The translations under genes and the position numbers were made by a program. DNA of 8,546 bases from Ferrithrix thermotolerans DSM 19514 (GTDB lineage Bacteria; Actinomycetota; Acidimicrobiia; Acidimicrobiales; Ilumatobacteraceae): positions 1 through 8,546 of the forward strand of contig CAMAQQ010000044.1 in assembly GCA_945860575.1 (NCBI GenBank). Reading direction: 5' to 3'. The notes beneath the pieces were generated by a model. It was given only the letters and a program-made list of their open reading frames with translations, was not told the origin of the DNA and ran no database searches. Each line of letters begins with the position of its first letter. The stretch's first letter is position 1. Positions 1 to 7,379 of the stretch are shown here, in pieces.

Positions 1-1158
1 GTAAGTGAACTAGAAGCGACGCCAGTAATAAAACAAGAAGCGACGCCAGTAGTGAAACCAGAAGTAAAACGCGAAATAAAGCCAGCAGTAAAGCCAGAAC
101 CAGATGAAGGACACAGGGCGAATGTCATTCAGTTATTTGGCAGAACTTCGCGGCGATTGCATCCTTCGACTGATGAACCCGCACTTGAAGCGCCAGAAGT
201 AGAACCAGAAGTAAACCCAGTTGCTCAAGCACTCGACACAAATGCGAAGTCGGTGCAAAAGCCTGAAACCGTAAAGCCTGAAACCGTTAACCCTGCTGCA
301 CTAACACCAACAGCCACTTCGCCTAAAAAATCGAATGTCGACGATCTTTTCGCCAAATTGCGCCAGGCCGGCGCGAGTTCGGTTGCAAGTGCGGTTAAGC
401 AAGTTGCGCCAGTTCAGAAAAAAATTGCCGAGTCTGATGAAGCGATTACAAAAACCAACCCCGCACCGGTTTCGGCCAAGCCCGATCTGAAAATTTTTAC
501 CAAACGAGATGAAGCACTCAACCCGATAATTGAGACACTGTCAAAAAAACTCAAGCGGGTTCTCGCTGACGAAGAGAACTCAATGCTCAATTATCTGCAA
601 AATAAAAAAGCTCAGGTTGCCTTAGAGACAGTTCTGCCAAGTTTCGAAAGTCAAGTTCAATCATTTGTTGAAGCCACCAGCAAAGATTTGATTGAAGCGG
701 CAATGGCCGGAGCACAATCACTTTCAAAAAGCCTCAAAGCAGATTTGAGAAAAAAAATCAGTAACACAACTGTGATGCAAGTTATGTCTAAAAAACTTGC
801 TGACGCGATCGTGCTTCCATTGCGAACGCGAATTCAGAAGTGCGTCGAAAAAAGCGCCGGAGACACAAGCGAGATGTCAAATTTGATTCGCACCGTTTAT
901 CGCGAATGGAAAATGCAGCAGATAGACAAACTTGTCAGTGACATTGCTCGTCTTGCTTACAGCCGAGGTGCATATCTAGTTCTTGATTCCGGTACAAAAG
1001 TTTGCTGGATGGTTGATCCGAATGGTCCAGCGTGCGCAGATGCCGAGGATAATTCGCTTGCGGGCACAATTTCACTAGGTGAGAATTTTCCTACCGGGCA
1101 CGAACATCCTGTTGTTCACTCAGGATGTCGTTGTCTGGTAGTTCCAACGCAGAGGTAG
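1..1158 (+). CDS. Partial: low-complexity/helical protein with Mu gpF-like C-terminal domain
   Basis: The reading frame is open from base 1, so the true start lies left of the window; a GTG at 52 is in frame but is not a convincing start. About the first 100 codons are Lys/Glu/Pro/Ala/Val-rich, probably disordered, with short tandem repeats. At 331-363 lies a VDDLFAKLR motif, followed by a long charged, helix-prone middle (about 480-960). The last 70 codons look like a compact domain: R-x-A-Y-S-R-G-A-Y, then Cys (1006-1008), GPACADAEDN (1024-1053), FPTGHEHP and a terminal H-S-G-C-R-C ending near 1134. The C...C...N...P..H..CRC layout resembles the phage Mu F-like minor head protein domain (PF04233). 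No other phage genes are near, and the next gene starts 10 bp on, so this is probably a resident chromosomal gene. I do not know its function. The domain call is by motif only, moderate to low confidence; the coding call is strong. Confidence 0.75.
   Translation, partial: VSELEATPVIKQEATPVVKPEVKREIKPAVKPEPDEGHRANVIQLFGRTSRRLHPSTDEPALEAPEVEPEVNPVAQALDTNAKSVQKPETVKPETVNPAALTPTATSPKKSNVDDLFAKLRQAGASSVASAVKQVAPVQKKIAESDEAITKTNPAPVSAKPDLKIFTKRDEALNPIIETLSKKLKRVLADEENSMLNYLQNKKAQVALETVLPSFESQVQSFVEATSKDLIEAAMAGAQSLSKSLKADLRKKISNTTVMQVMSKKLADAIVLPLRTRIQKCVEKSAGDTSEMSNLIRTVYREWKMQQIDKLVSDIARLAYSRGAYLVLDSGTKVCWMVDPNGPACADAEDNSLAGTISLGENFPTGHEHPVVHSGCRCLVVPTQR
13..60 (+). repeat. Two-copy 24-bp in-frame tandem repeat
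   Basis: Units 13-36 and 37-60 both begin GAAGCGACGCCAGTA and differ at three positions. They encode EATPVIKQ and EATPVVKP. The array may extend left of the window. More degenerate K-P/E-V-K copies follow to about 105. It lies in the disordered region of the first gene. Confidence 0.8.
259..288 (+). repeat. Two-copy 15-bp in-frame tandem repeat (KPETV)
   Basis: AAGCCTGAAACCGTA at 259-273 is followed directly by AAGCCTGAAACCGTT at 274-288, 14 of 15 bases identical, encoding KPETV twice. The near identity of the two copies suggests a recent duplication inside the low-complexity segment of the first gene. Confidence 0.8.
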
Positions 1159-1168
1159 TCTTCCTCCC

Positions 1169-4135
1169 ATGCGGAACCCTTCAGACTTACCTAGATTTCC
1201 TCGTCCTCGTGGTGCATCTGGAGGTGGATTCGGACTCAAGGCGTTTAAAAAGGGCCGGGCAATTTGGACGGTCATCTTCGCGGTTTTTGTAGTAGGTGGA
1301 ATTTCGGCTCGAAGCATTTCGGGTTTCTATGTTGACTTGCTTTGGCACGACGTGTTGGACCGCACAGATATTTTCTGGGGGGTAATCACAACAAAGATTT
1401 CACTCGCCGCAATATTTGTTGCGGTTTTCGCAGTTGTGATGTTGATCAATTTGTGGCTTGCTGACAGACTTGCGCCAGAAAATGTGCCGGTTTCTGCGGA
1501 GCAACAAGTTCTTGCCGGATATCGGGAATTAGTCGCAAAGCGTCGATGGCTTGTTCGTATTGTCATTTCAGTTTTACTCGCGCTTCTTGTCGGATTGCCA
1601 GCCGCGGCCCAGTGGCAAGATTGGCAATTGTTTCGCCACGCCCAGCAGTTCGGCATTCAAGACCCGTTATTTTCTCGTGATTTAAGTTTTTATATTTTTC
1701 GTCTACCATTTCTTGAATTTTTAGTCAGTTGGTCGTTGGCGGCACTTGTACTAATCACGCTTGTCACAACGATGATTCATTATTTAAATGGTTCGATTCA
1801 GATGCAATTGCAAGGTCGACGGGTTACACCGCAAGCCAAAGCGCATCTTTCGGTATTGTTCGCCCTAATCGCGTTGTCACGAGCAGCCTCGTATTGGCTT
1901 GGTCGATTTGAATTGACCCGATCTACTCGTGGTGTGGTGCAGGGTGCAACCTATACGGATGTAACGGCTCAACTGCCGGCAACAAGTTTGATGATTCTTG
2001 TTTCTCTCGCGGTCGCAGCTTTATTTTTATGGAATGTTTTGCAAAAAGGATGGCGTTTACCTGTTCTTGCAACAATGCTCTGGGTCGTCGTCGCACTTGT
2101 AGCGGGCGCAATTTATCCTTCGCTTGTGCAGCGTTTTTCTGTGCAACCAAACGTCAGCACAAAAGAGCTTCCATATATCGACCGCAACTTGACCGCAACG
2201 AAGTACGCAATGGGTCTGAGCGATGTCAAACAAGTCGATGTTAAGTTTGGTTCGATAACTGCAGCAGATGTCTCTGCAGATGCTGAGCCATTGCGTGATG
2301 TTCGGCAACTCGACCCGCTACAGATGCGTGATCGATTTGTCTTGGATGAAGGACAGTCTTCTTATTTCGCGATTCGTGATCTAGATGTTGACCGCTATGC
2401 GATAGATGGCCGAATTCAACAAGTGTTGGTTAGTGCTCGAGAATTAAACACGGCCGGTATTCCAAACCGCACATGGGTTTCACGACATCTCCTATATACA
2501 CACGGTTGCGGTCTGGTCGTTGCGCCGGCAAGCAAAGTCACGGTTGACGGACGACCTATTTATATGAACCTTGATGTGAAACGGCCAGAGTTGTATTTCG
2601 GTGAAGGCCTTGATTCGTATGCATTGGTAAACAGTCGCGAAGTAGAACAGTCATGCGCAGACGGCAAACCGAGCGCATTCTCGGGATCCGGTGGTGTGCA
2701 ACTTTCGTCGTTAGTTCGGCGAGCAGCATTCGCCGTGCATTTTGGTGAGTTCAACCTCTTTGGGTCAGGCTTGATCACACCACAGTCGCAGATTATGTTT
2801 TTTCGAAACGTGCGTGAGCGGGCAGAAAAAATCGCACCGTTTTTGAAAATGGACGCTGACCCGTATCCCGTTGTAGTTGACGGAAAAGTCATGTGGGTGC
2901 TGGATGCATTTACAACAACCAATCGATATCCATATGCACAAAGAGCGAATATCGACCAATTAACTTTTGGTAGCGGTCTAAATACTGACTTCAACTATGT
3001 TCGCAATAGCGTAAAAATTGTCATTGATGCCTATGACGGATCGATGAAATTTTATGTTGTAGATCCAAAAGATCCAATCGTTTCAACATGGCAATCTGTG
3101 TTTCCAAAATTGTTTACTTCGGTGTCACTCGCTCCGAAGCAACTTGTCGAACATTTTAGATATCCAGAAGATTTGTTTAGGGTGCAGACAAATACCTACG
3201 GTCGATATCAGTTTGACGATGCGACAATGTTTTTCAATCGCAACGCTGCTTGGAGCGTCGCACAAGCACCTGCAATCGAACCTGAAGGAGTAACCGGGGC
3301 AGTAGCCAGCGGACTCGTAGACGACTTGAATTCTCTTAACACCGGAGATGTTCGTGATGCCAGTGTGGCGCGATTTGAGCCGTACTACACGATGTTTCAT
3401 GCACCAGGTAGCGCCCAAAAAGCAGGTGTGTTTTCAATGTTGCGTCCGTTTGTACCTTTCTCGGCTGACAATGCCCGCAAAGAATTACGCGCGTTCATGG
3501 TCGTCTCTAGCGAGCCTGCGACATACGGTCAGTTGACGGTTTACAAAATTAATGATCCACTGCCAGAAGGACCAGCAACCGTGGCGGCGGAAATTGGCAG
3601 CGATCCAGCTGTTTCTCAACAGATCACTTTGCTTGACCAAAGAGGCTCTCGAGTAATTTTTGGTGACTTGCAAATTGTCAGCGTCGGAAAAGGGCTCGTC
3701 TATGTTCGGCCCTTATTCGTGCGACCTGACGATCCGTCGGCAAAACAGATATTCGTCAGAAAATTTCTTGCGTCATACAACAACAAAGTTGTTCTTGCTG
3801 ACGATCTAACTTCGGCAATAACTAAATTGTTTCCGGGCTTCAAAGACAATCTTGGCGACAGAATTAATGATGGTTCGGTCGCGCCAACCGACGACTCAGC
3901 AACGCAAAGCACGCCGACCGATGGCACCGCAACGACGGATACAACTCTGCCGTCGAGCACTGGTGACAACACGACATTGGATACCCCGAGTGCATTGCTC
4001 GCAAAAGCTGAAGAATTGTTTGCCCAAGCCGACGCGGCACTTGGTGAAACTCCGCCAGATTTTGCCTTGTATCAGCAGAAACTTGCCGAAGCCAGAAGCC
4101 TTATTAGTCGAGCAATTTCTCTAATCGGTGGCTGA
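1169..4135 (+). CDS. UPF0182 family membrane protein
   Basis: At 988 residues this matches the usual size of UPF0182 proteins, which are conserved in Actinobacteria and have no settled function. I see seven hydrophobic helices at about residues 31-50, 74-97, 127-147, 183-204, 223-243, 271-290 and 297-316, then a long soluble, probably extracytoplasmic region. Family-type signatures are FYVDLLWH (53-60), DPLFSRDLSFYIFRLPF (165-181) and YPSLVQRFSVQPN (316-328), followed by a KELPYIDRN segment. Near the end is a Thr/Ser/Asp-rich linker (about 900-945), then a predicted helical hairpin (ALLAKAEELFAQADAAL onward) that is usual at the family C-terminus. ATG 1169 is the first start after the previous stop (10-bp gap) and gives the expected MRxPSDLPR opening. 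The ribosome site is poor: AGAGG at 1151-1155 lies 13 bases away. Cotranscription with the upstream gene is likely. Confidence 0.95.
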   Translation: MRNPSDLPRFPRPRGASGGGFGLKAFKKGRAIWTVIFAVFVVGGISARSISGFYVDLLWHDVLDRTDIFWGVITTKISLAAIFVAVFAVVMLINLWLADRLAPENVPVSAEQQVLAGYRELVAKRRWLVRIVISVLLALLVGLPAAAQWQDWQLFRHAQQFGIQDPLFSRDLSFYIFRLPFLEFLVSWSLAALVLITLVTTMIHYLNGSIQMQLQGRRVTPQAKAHLSVLFALIALSRAASYWLGRFELTRSTRGVVQGATYTDVTAQLPATSLMILVSLAVAALFLWNVLQKGWRLPVLATMLWVVVALVAGAIYPSLVQRFSVQPNVSTKELPYIDRNLTATKYAMGLSDVKQVDVKFGSITAADVSADAEPLRDVRQLDPLQMRDRFVLDEGQSSYFAIRDLDVDRYAIDGRIQQVLVSARELNTAGIPNRTWVSRHLLYTHGCGLVVAPASKVTVDGRPIYMNLDVKRPELYFGEGLDSYALVNSREVEQSCADGKPSAFSGSGGVQLSSLVRRAAFAVHFGEFNLFGSGLITPQSQIMFFRNVRERAEKIAPFLKMDADPYPVVVDGKVMWVLDAFTTTNRYPYAQRANIDQLTFGSGLNTDFNYVRNSVKIVIDAYDGSMKFYVVDPKDPIVSTWQSVFPKLFTSVSLAPKQLVEHFRYPEDLFRVQTNTYGRYQFDDATMFFNRNAAWSVAQAPAIEPEGVTGAVASGLVDDLNSLNTGDVRDASVARFEPYYTMFHAPGSAQKAGVFSMLRPFVPFSADNARKELRAFMVVSSEPATYGQLTVYKINDPLPEGPATVAAEIGSDPAVSQQITLLDQRGSRVIFGDLQIVSVGKGLVYVRPLFVRPDDPSAKQIFVRKFLASYNNKVVLADDLTSAITKLFPGFKDNLGDRINDGSVAPTDDSATQSTPTDGTATTDTTLPSSTGDNTTLDTPSALLAKAEELFAQADAALGETPPDFALYQQKLAEARSLISRAISLIGG

Positions 4136-4160
4136 GAATTTCTAAAAGTAGTTTTCTGAA

Positions 4161-4544
4161 TTATTGAGTTCGACGAATTTGCTCAACAAGTTCGGCAAGG
4201 TCTTGTCTGAAAGCAATTTCGTATCGCGCCTGCTCGTTGGCGATTCTTATTTGATTGACACGAAGTTGCTCCAACGCTTCTCGTGAAGCATTGTCTTGCG
4301 AAGACTTAGTCAAAGACTCAATTTCTGATCCAAGTTCGTGAATCTGATGCGAGAGTTCGGTGGTCATTTTGGTGACTCGTTGATCGATGACAGAAATTTT
4401 TTGTTCCAAACCATTTGTCATTGCCGTCACGAGCGATAAAGCATTCGTTCGTTTGGTTAATTCTTCACGCAGCGCGACGAGTTCTGTCTTTAGGGTTTCT
4501 AAGTCAGACTGTGATGCTTTTGGAGTTCGATTGAAAAGAGCCAT
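4161..4544 (-). CDS. Small coiled-coil protein, function unknown
   Basis: This encodes 127 residues, almost all predicted helix and coiled coil: after a short basic start (MALFNRTPK) there are heptad-like runs such as LETLKTELVALREEL and LSHQIHELGSEIESL, ending in a charged tail (LAELVEQIRRTQ). It has no signal peptide, membrane helix or enzyme motif. The start is supported by AGGTG (complement of about 4549-4553) a few bases before the ATG, and a -10-like CATAAT (complement of 4555-4560) just upstream. It converges with the UPF0182 gene (25 bp between stops) and diverges from the tRNA gene (45 bp). Its length, its start signals and the absence of any gene on the other strand here make it a real gene rather than a shadow. 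I do not recognise the family; a structural or cell-division scaffold role would be a guess. Confidence 0.75.
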   Translation of the reverse strand: MALFNRTPKASQSDLETLKTELVALREELTKRTNALSLVTAMTNGLEQKISVIDQRVTKMTTELSHQIHELGSEIESLTKSSQDNASREALEQLRVNQIRIANEQARYEIAFRQDLAELVEQIRRTQ

Positions 4545-4589
4545 CGCACCTGCGATTATGGCACGCCGATGGTAGTCTGAGTGGTACGA

Positions 4590-4666
<77 letters not shown>

Positions 4667-4703
4667 TTTCTCTGTAAGTTTCAATGAGTCACTTTCGTAA
4701 ATT

Positions 4704-4707
4704 GAGG
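4704..4707 (+). promoter_or_regulatory. Shine-Dalgarno of the aldolase gene
   Basis: GAGG ends five bases before ATG 4713, a good ribosome-binding site that fixes the start of the first operon gene. The 46-bp gap between the tRNA and this ATG shows no convincing promoter. Confidence 0.6.
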
Positions 4708-4712
4708 TATCA

Positions 4713-5471
4713 ATGAACAGGCTTGAACGAGTGCGAGCAATTCGCAAATCATTGGGTGCAGGCTCTGCCGTAGTCGGAAGTTGGATGCAAATTCCGGATT
4801 CGAATATCGCCGAAATTATGGGACGCGCCGGTTATCAGTGGGTGGCAATTGACATGGAGCATGGCCCAGTTGCGCTGAATCAGTTGCCAGATATTTTTCG
4901 TGCGCTTGAACTTGGTGGCACACTTCCGTTGGCGCGTGTTGCAAGCCCGCTATCGATCAATTGTCGACAAGCTCTCGACCAAGGTGCTGGTGGGGTTGTG
5001 ATTCCGATGATTTCTTCGGCTAATCAACTTGAAGCAATCATCAGTGAATGTCACTGGCCACCTCGTGGCCGACGCGGTGTCGGCTTTCAACGAGCGAATG
5101 TTTTTGGAAAGTTTTTTGATGCATATTTAGAAGAATCGCAGGAGGCACTTGTTGTTGCCCAAATTGAGCACATTGATGCGGTTAACAACCTTGAATCAAT
5201 TGTCGCGGTGAATGGTTTGGACGCGATCATGGTCGGCCCATACGACTTGTCGGCGTCGCTCGGCATCACCGGCGATTTTGAGAATAAAAAATATCTTGAC
5301 ACGCTCTCTCAAGTTCTCAAAGTGTGTGCCAAAAATAAGATGCCATGTGGTATTCACGTCGTGCAGCCCGACACGAAAATGCTCGATCAGCGAATTCGCG
5401 AAGGCTATACATTCGTTGCTTATGGGGTTGACACGGTGTTTTTGAACCTGGGTGCGACTGCGCCTAAGTGA
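4713..5471 (+). CDS. HpcH/HpaI family class II aldolase
   Basis: The 252 residues match the family length (about 250-270). Members such as HpcH, GarL and YfaU are metal-dependent pyruvate aldolases that reversibly join pyruvate to an aldehyde or split 2-keto-3-deoxy acids. Visible features are the strand motif WVAIDMEHGP (43-52) with the catalytic Asp47 and His50, Arg75 in LARVAS (binds the pyruvate carboxylate in the family), the PPRGRRGVG loop (116-124), and the two metal ligands Glu152 (QIEH) and Asp178 (GPYDLS). All key residues are present, so it should be active. It opens the five-gene operon; the next ATG is 37 bp after its stop. In this setting it may build, or alternatively break down, a 3-deoxy-ulosonic acid. 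Family certain, substrate unknown. Confidence 0.93.
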   Translation: MNRLERVRAIRKSLGAGSAVVGSWMQIPDSNIAEIMGRAGYQWVAIDMEHGPVALNQLPDIFRALELGGTLPLARVASPLSINCRQALDQGAGGVVIPMISSANQLEAIISECHWPPRGRRGVGFQRANVFGKFFDAYLEESQEALVVAQIEHIDAVNNLESIVAVNGLDAIMVGPYDLSASLGITGDFENKKYLDTLSQVLKVCAKNKMPCGIHVVQPDTKMLDQRIREGYTFVAYGVDTVFLNLGATAPK

Positions 5472-5508
5472 TTAAAATTTGCACAGTGTTCGACGATTTA
5501 AAAATCGC

Positions 5509-6561
5509 ATGACCGCAAAAGTTTTGAGAGTTGGTATCGCTGGTTACGGTGTGGTCGGCAAGCGTCGTGGTGATTGTGTTGAACGCCATCCAAATCTTGA
5601 ACTCGTTGCGGTTTGCGATCGCGTATTCAAGCAAGACGGTGTGTTGCCAAATGGAGTGCGGCACTTTCGCACTTACCAGCAACTTCTCGAACAAAAACTA
5701 GATGTTTTAATCGTCTGTGTAACGAACGACATCGCGGCCGAGGTAACCATTGCCGGGTTGAATCTCGGCCTACATGTTTTTTGCGAGAAACCACCAGGTC
5801 GAGATATCGCTGATATCACTCGCGTGATCGAAACTGAAAAGAAGAATCCGAATTGTCGATTGATGTATGGGTTTAATCACAGATATCACGACTCTGTTCA
5901 AGATGCGCTGAAAATTATTCGTTCTGGTCGCTTCGGCAACATCATCAATATGCGAGGTGTTTACGGAAAGTCAAAGCTGATCACTTTTAATCAAGCCGAC
6001 TGGCGTGCCAAACGAGAAATTGCCGGCGGTGGAGTGCTTTTAGATCAAGGCATCCACATGGTTGATCTGATGCGCTTGATTGCGGGAGAGTTCGTTGATG
6101 TGCAGAGTTTCATTTCAAATGGTCACTGGGGCTACAACGTCGAAGACAACGCCTATGCGTTGATGCGTACTAACGACGGAGTAGTTGCGATGCTCAACTC
6201 GTCTGCGACCCAATGGCGACATCAATTTAGTCTTGACATAAATATGCAACGCGGTGGCGTAATTTTGCGGGGTATCTTGACCGGTTCAAAAAGTTACGGA
6301 AACGAGACGATGACGCTGGTAACTGCCGACCCAGATCGAGATAACGGTGACCCGAAAGAAGAACTTTTCGAATACAAAGACGACCCGTCTTGGGATTCTG
6401 AGATTGCGGCGTTTACGCAAAGTATTCTTCATAATCAACCCGTTCTAAACGGCACATCACACGATGCATTCGAAACGATGAAACTGGTCTATAAAATTTA
6501 TTACGCCGATCCGATTTGGCGCAACAAATTTAATATTGAAAACCCTGAGGTTCCCCAATGA
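5509..6561 (+). CDS. Gfo/Idh/MocA family NAD(P)-dependent oxidoreductase
   Basis: The 350 residues have the usual two-domain layout: an N-terminal Rossmann fold with VGIAGYGVVG (glycines 12, 14, 17), the EKP motif (93-95, catalytic-type Lys94), then the C-terminal alpha/beta domain with GGGVLLDQGIHMVDLM (173-188), giving the conserved Asp179 and His183. The family oxidises or reduces sugars, sugar acids and nucleotide sugars. I chose ATG 5509 because it places the Rossmann strand at residues 4-10, as is normal; an in-frame TTG at 5479 would add ten residues unlike the family and has no ribosome site. ATG 5509 also lacks a clear Shine-Dalgarno, so translation may depend on the upstream gene. 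Its stop overlaps the next start (ATGA at 6558-6561). The substrate cannot be read from sequence; operon context points to a surface-sugar intermediate. Confidence 0.92.
   Translation: MTAKVLRVGIAGYGVVGKRRGDCVERHPNLELVAVCDRVFKQDGVLPNGVRHFRTYQQLLEQKLDVLIVCVTNDIAAEVTIAGLNLGLHVFCEKPPGRDIADITRVIETEKKNPNCRLMYGFNHRYHDSVQDALKIIRSGRFGNIINMRGVYGKSKLITFNQADWRAKREIAGGGVLLDQGIHMVDLMRLIAGEFVDVQSFISNGHWGYNVEDNAYALMRTNDGVVAMLNSSATQWRHQFSLDINMQRGGVILRGILTGSKSYGNETMTLVTADPDRDNGDPKEELFEYKDDPSWDSEIAAFTQSILHNQPVLNGTSHDAFETMKLVYKIYYADPIWRNKFNIENPEVPQ
6547..6550 (+). promoter_or_regulatory. Shine-Dalgarno of the phosphatase gene
   Basis: GAGG lies seven bases before ATG 6558, inside the end of the dehydrogenase gene. 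Together with the ATGA stop/start overlap it supports this start and coupled translation. Confidence 0.6.
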
Positions 6562-7379
6562 GCGATCTGACAATCAACGATATTCAAGGTCTAGTGATTG
6601 CGACCACAGAACTTGTGCGCAATGTCGGTAAAAAGTTCATTCGGGCCAACAATCAAGAAGCCAAAAAAGTAGTTGATCTTCAAGTGGGTGGGCGTGAAAT
6701 TAAACTCGCAGCCGACAAAATTTTAGAAAAACAACTGATTAAAGGATTGCAAGGTTTCAGATTTCCGATTCTCAGCGAAGAAACCGGGTTCATCGACGCA
6801 ATTGAATTCAAGAATTTACTTTGGGTGATAGACCCACTAGACGGCAGTTACAACTTCAGCAGAGGCCTGGGCCCTTCGATGATCTCGGTTGCGTTGTGGC
6901 AGGGAAATGAGCCCGTCCTGGGTGTGCTATTTAATTTAGTAACCAAACAACTAACTTTCGGCGGACCAAAAATCGGTGCATATGTAGAAGATGTTCCTGT
7001 GCATGTTTCTGATCGGCAAGAACGCGGCCAAGCGACTCTTTGCACAGGGTTTCCAAGTCGGTTTCCAATTGACGATCCGCGAGCTGTCGAAGCCTTTGCA
7101 ACAACAATGCGCTCATTCGGAAAGATTCGCATGATCGGTGCGGCAGCGGCGTCGTTGTGGCTTGTCGCAACTGGCGCAGCAGATGTTTATGCCGAACACA
7201 ACATTATGTTTTGGGATGTTGCCGCAGGATTAGCAATCGTTAATGGAGCAGGTGGCACATTTGAAATTGAGGGGGTCAATTTGCCCGAGCGTGTATTTAG
7301 CGAACCCTGCACGGTGGTTGCGAGCAACGGCAAATTTGACGCATCGGTGTCAATGTTCGATGCGGTGCGCGGGTTGTGA
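6558..7379 (+). CDS. Inositol monophosphatase-family sugar phosphatase
   Basis: The 273 residues are the right length for the family, which is Mg-dependent and Li-sensitive and removes phosphate from inositol phosphates, sugar phosphates or 3',5'-nucleotides. Metal-site motifs are in order: ILSEETG (71-77, Glu74), WVIDPLDGSYNF (89-100, Asp92, Asp95) and WDVAAGLAIVNGAGG (219-233, Asp220). Two usual positions differ: the Thr of DPxDGT is Ser97, a mild change that keeps the hydroxyl, and the usual GSAAL segment reads GAAAASL (194-200). Activity is still expected. The N-terminal lysine loop (GGREIKLAADK) replaces the usual K-x-D-x-S/V-T-x-x-D. The start overlaps the previous stop (ATGA) and the end overlaps the next start (TGATG). 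Between a dehydrogenase and a KdnB-like gene it could dephosphorylate a sugar-acid precursor, the step KdsC performs in the Kdo pathway; this role is inferred from context only. Confidence 0.92.
   Translation: MSDLTINDIQGLVIATTELVRNVGKKFIRANNQEAKKVVDLQVGGREIKLAADKILEKQLIKGLQGFRFPILSEETGFIDAIEFKNLLWVIDPLDGSYNFSRGLGPSMISVALWQGNEPVLGVLFNLVTKQLTFGGPKIGAYVEDVPVHVSDRQERGQATLCTGFPSRFPIDDPRAVEAFATTMRSFGKIRMIGAAAASLWLVATGAADVYAEHNIMFWDVAAGLAIVNGAGGTFEIEGVNLPERVFSEPCTVVASNGKFDASVSMFDAVRGL

Noticed and set aside
1..1158. Prophage remnant at the left edge
   Set aside because: Only one phage-like domain is present, the rest of the protein is not phage-like, and the gene abuts a core UPF0182 gene; base composition does not visibly change.
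2560..2994. 144-codon open frame on the minus strand
   Set aside because: It lies wholly inside the well-supported UPF0182 gene, has a Cys/Ser/Arg-rich composition typical of an antisense shadow, and matches no family.
4137..4162. Imperfect AT-rich inverted repeat between the convergent UPF0182 and coiled-coil genes
   Set aside because: Only AATT and AAAA/TTTT arms pair, with a three-base internal mismatch and no GC stem, so it is too weak to call a terminator.
5479..5508. TTG start giving a ten-residue longer Gfo/Idh protein
   Set aside because: It has no ribosome-binding site, and the extra residues precede the normal family start, where the Rossmann strand follows ATG 5509 directly.
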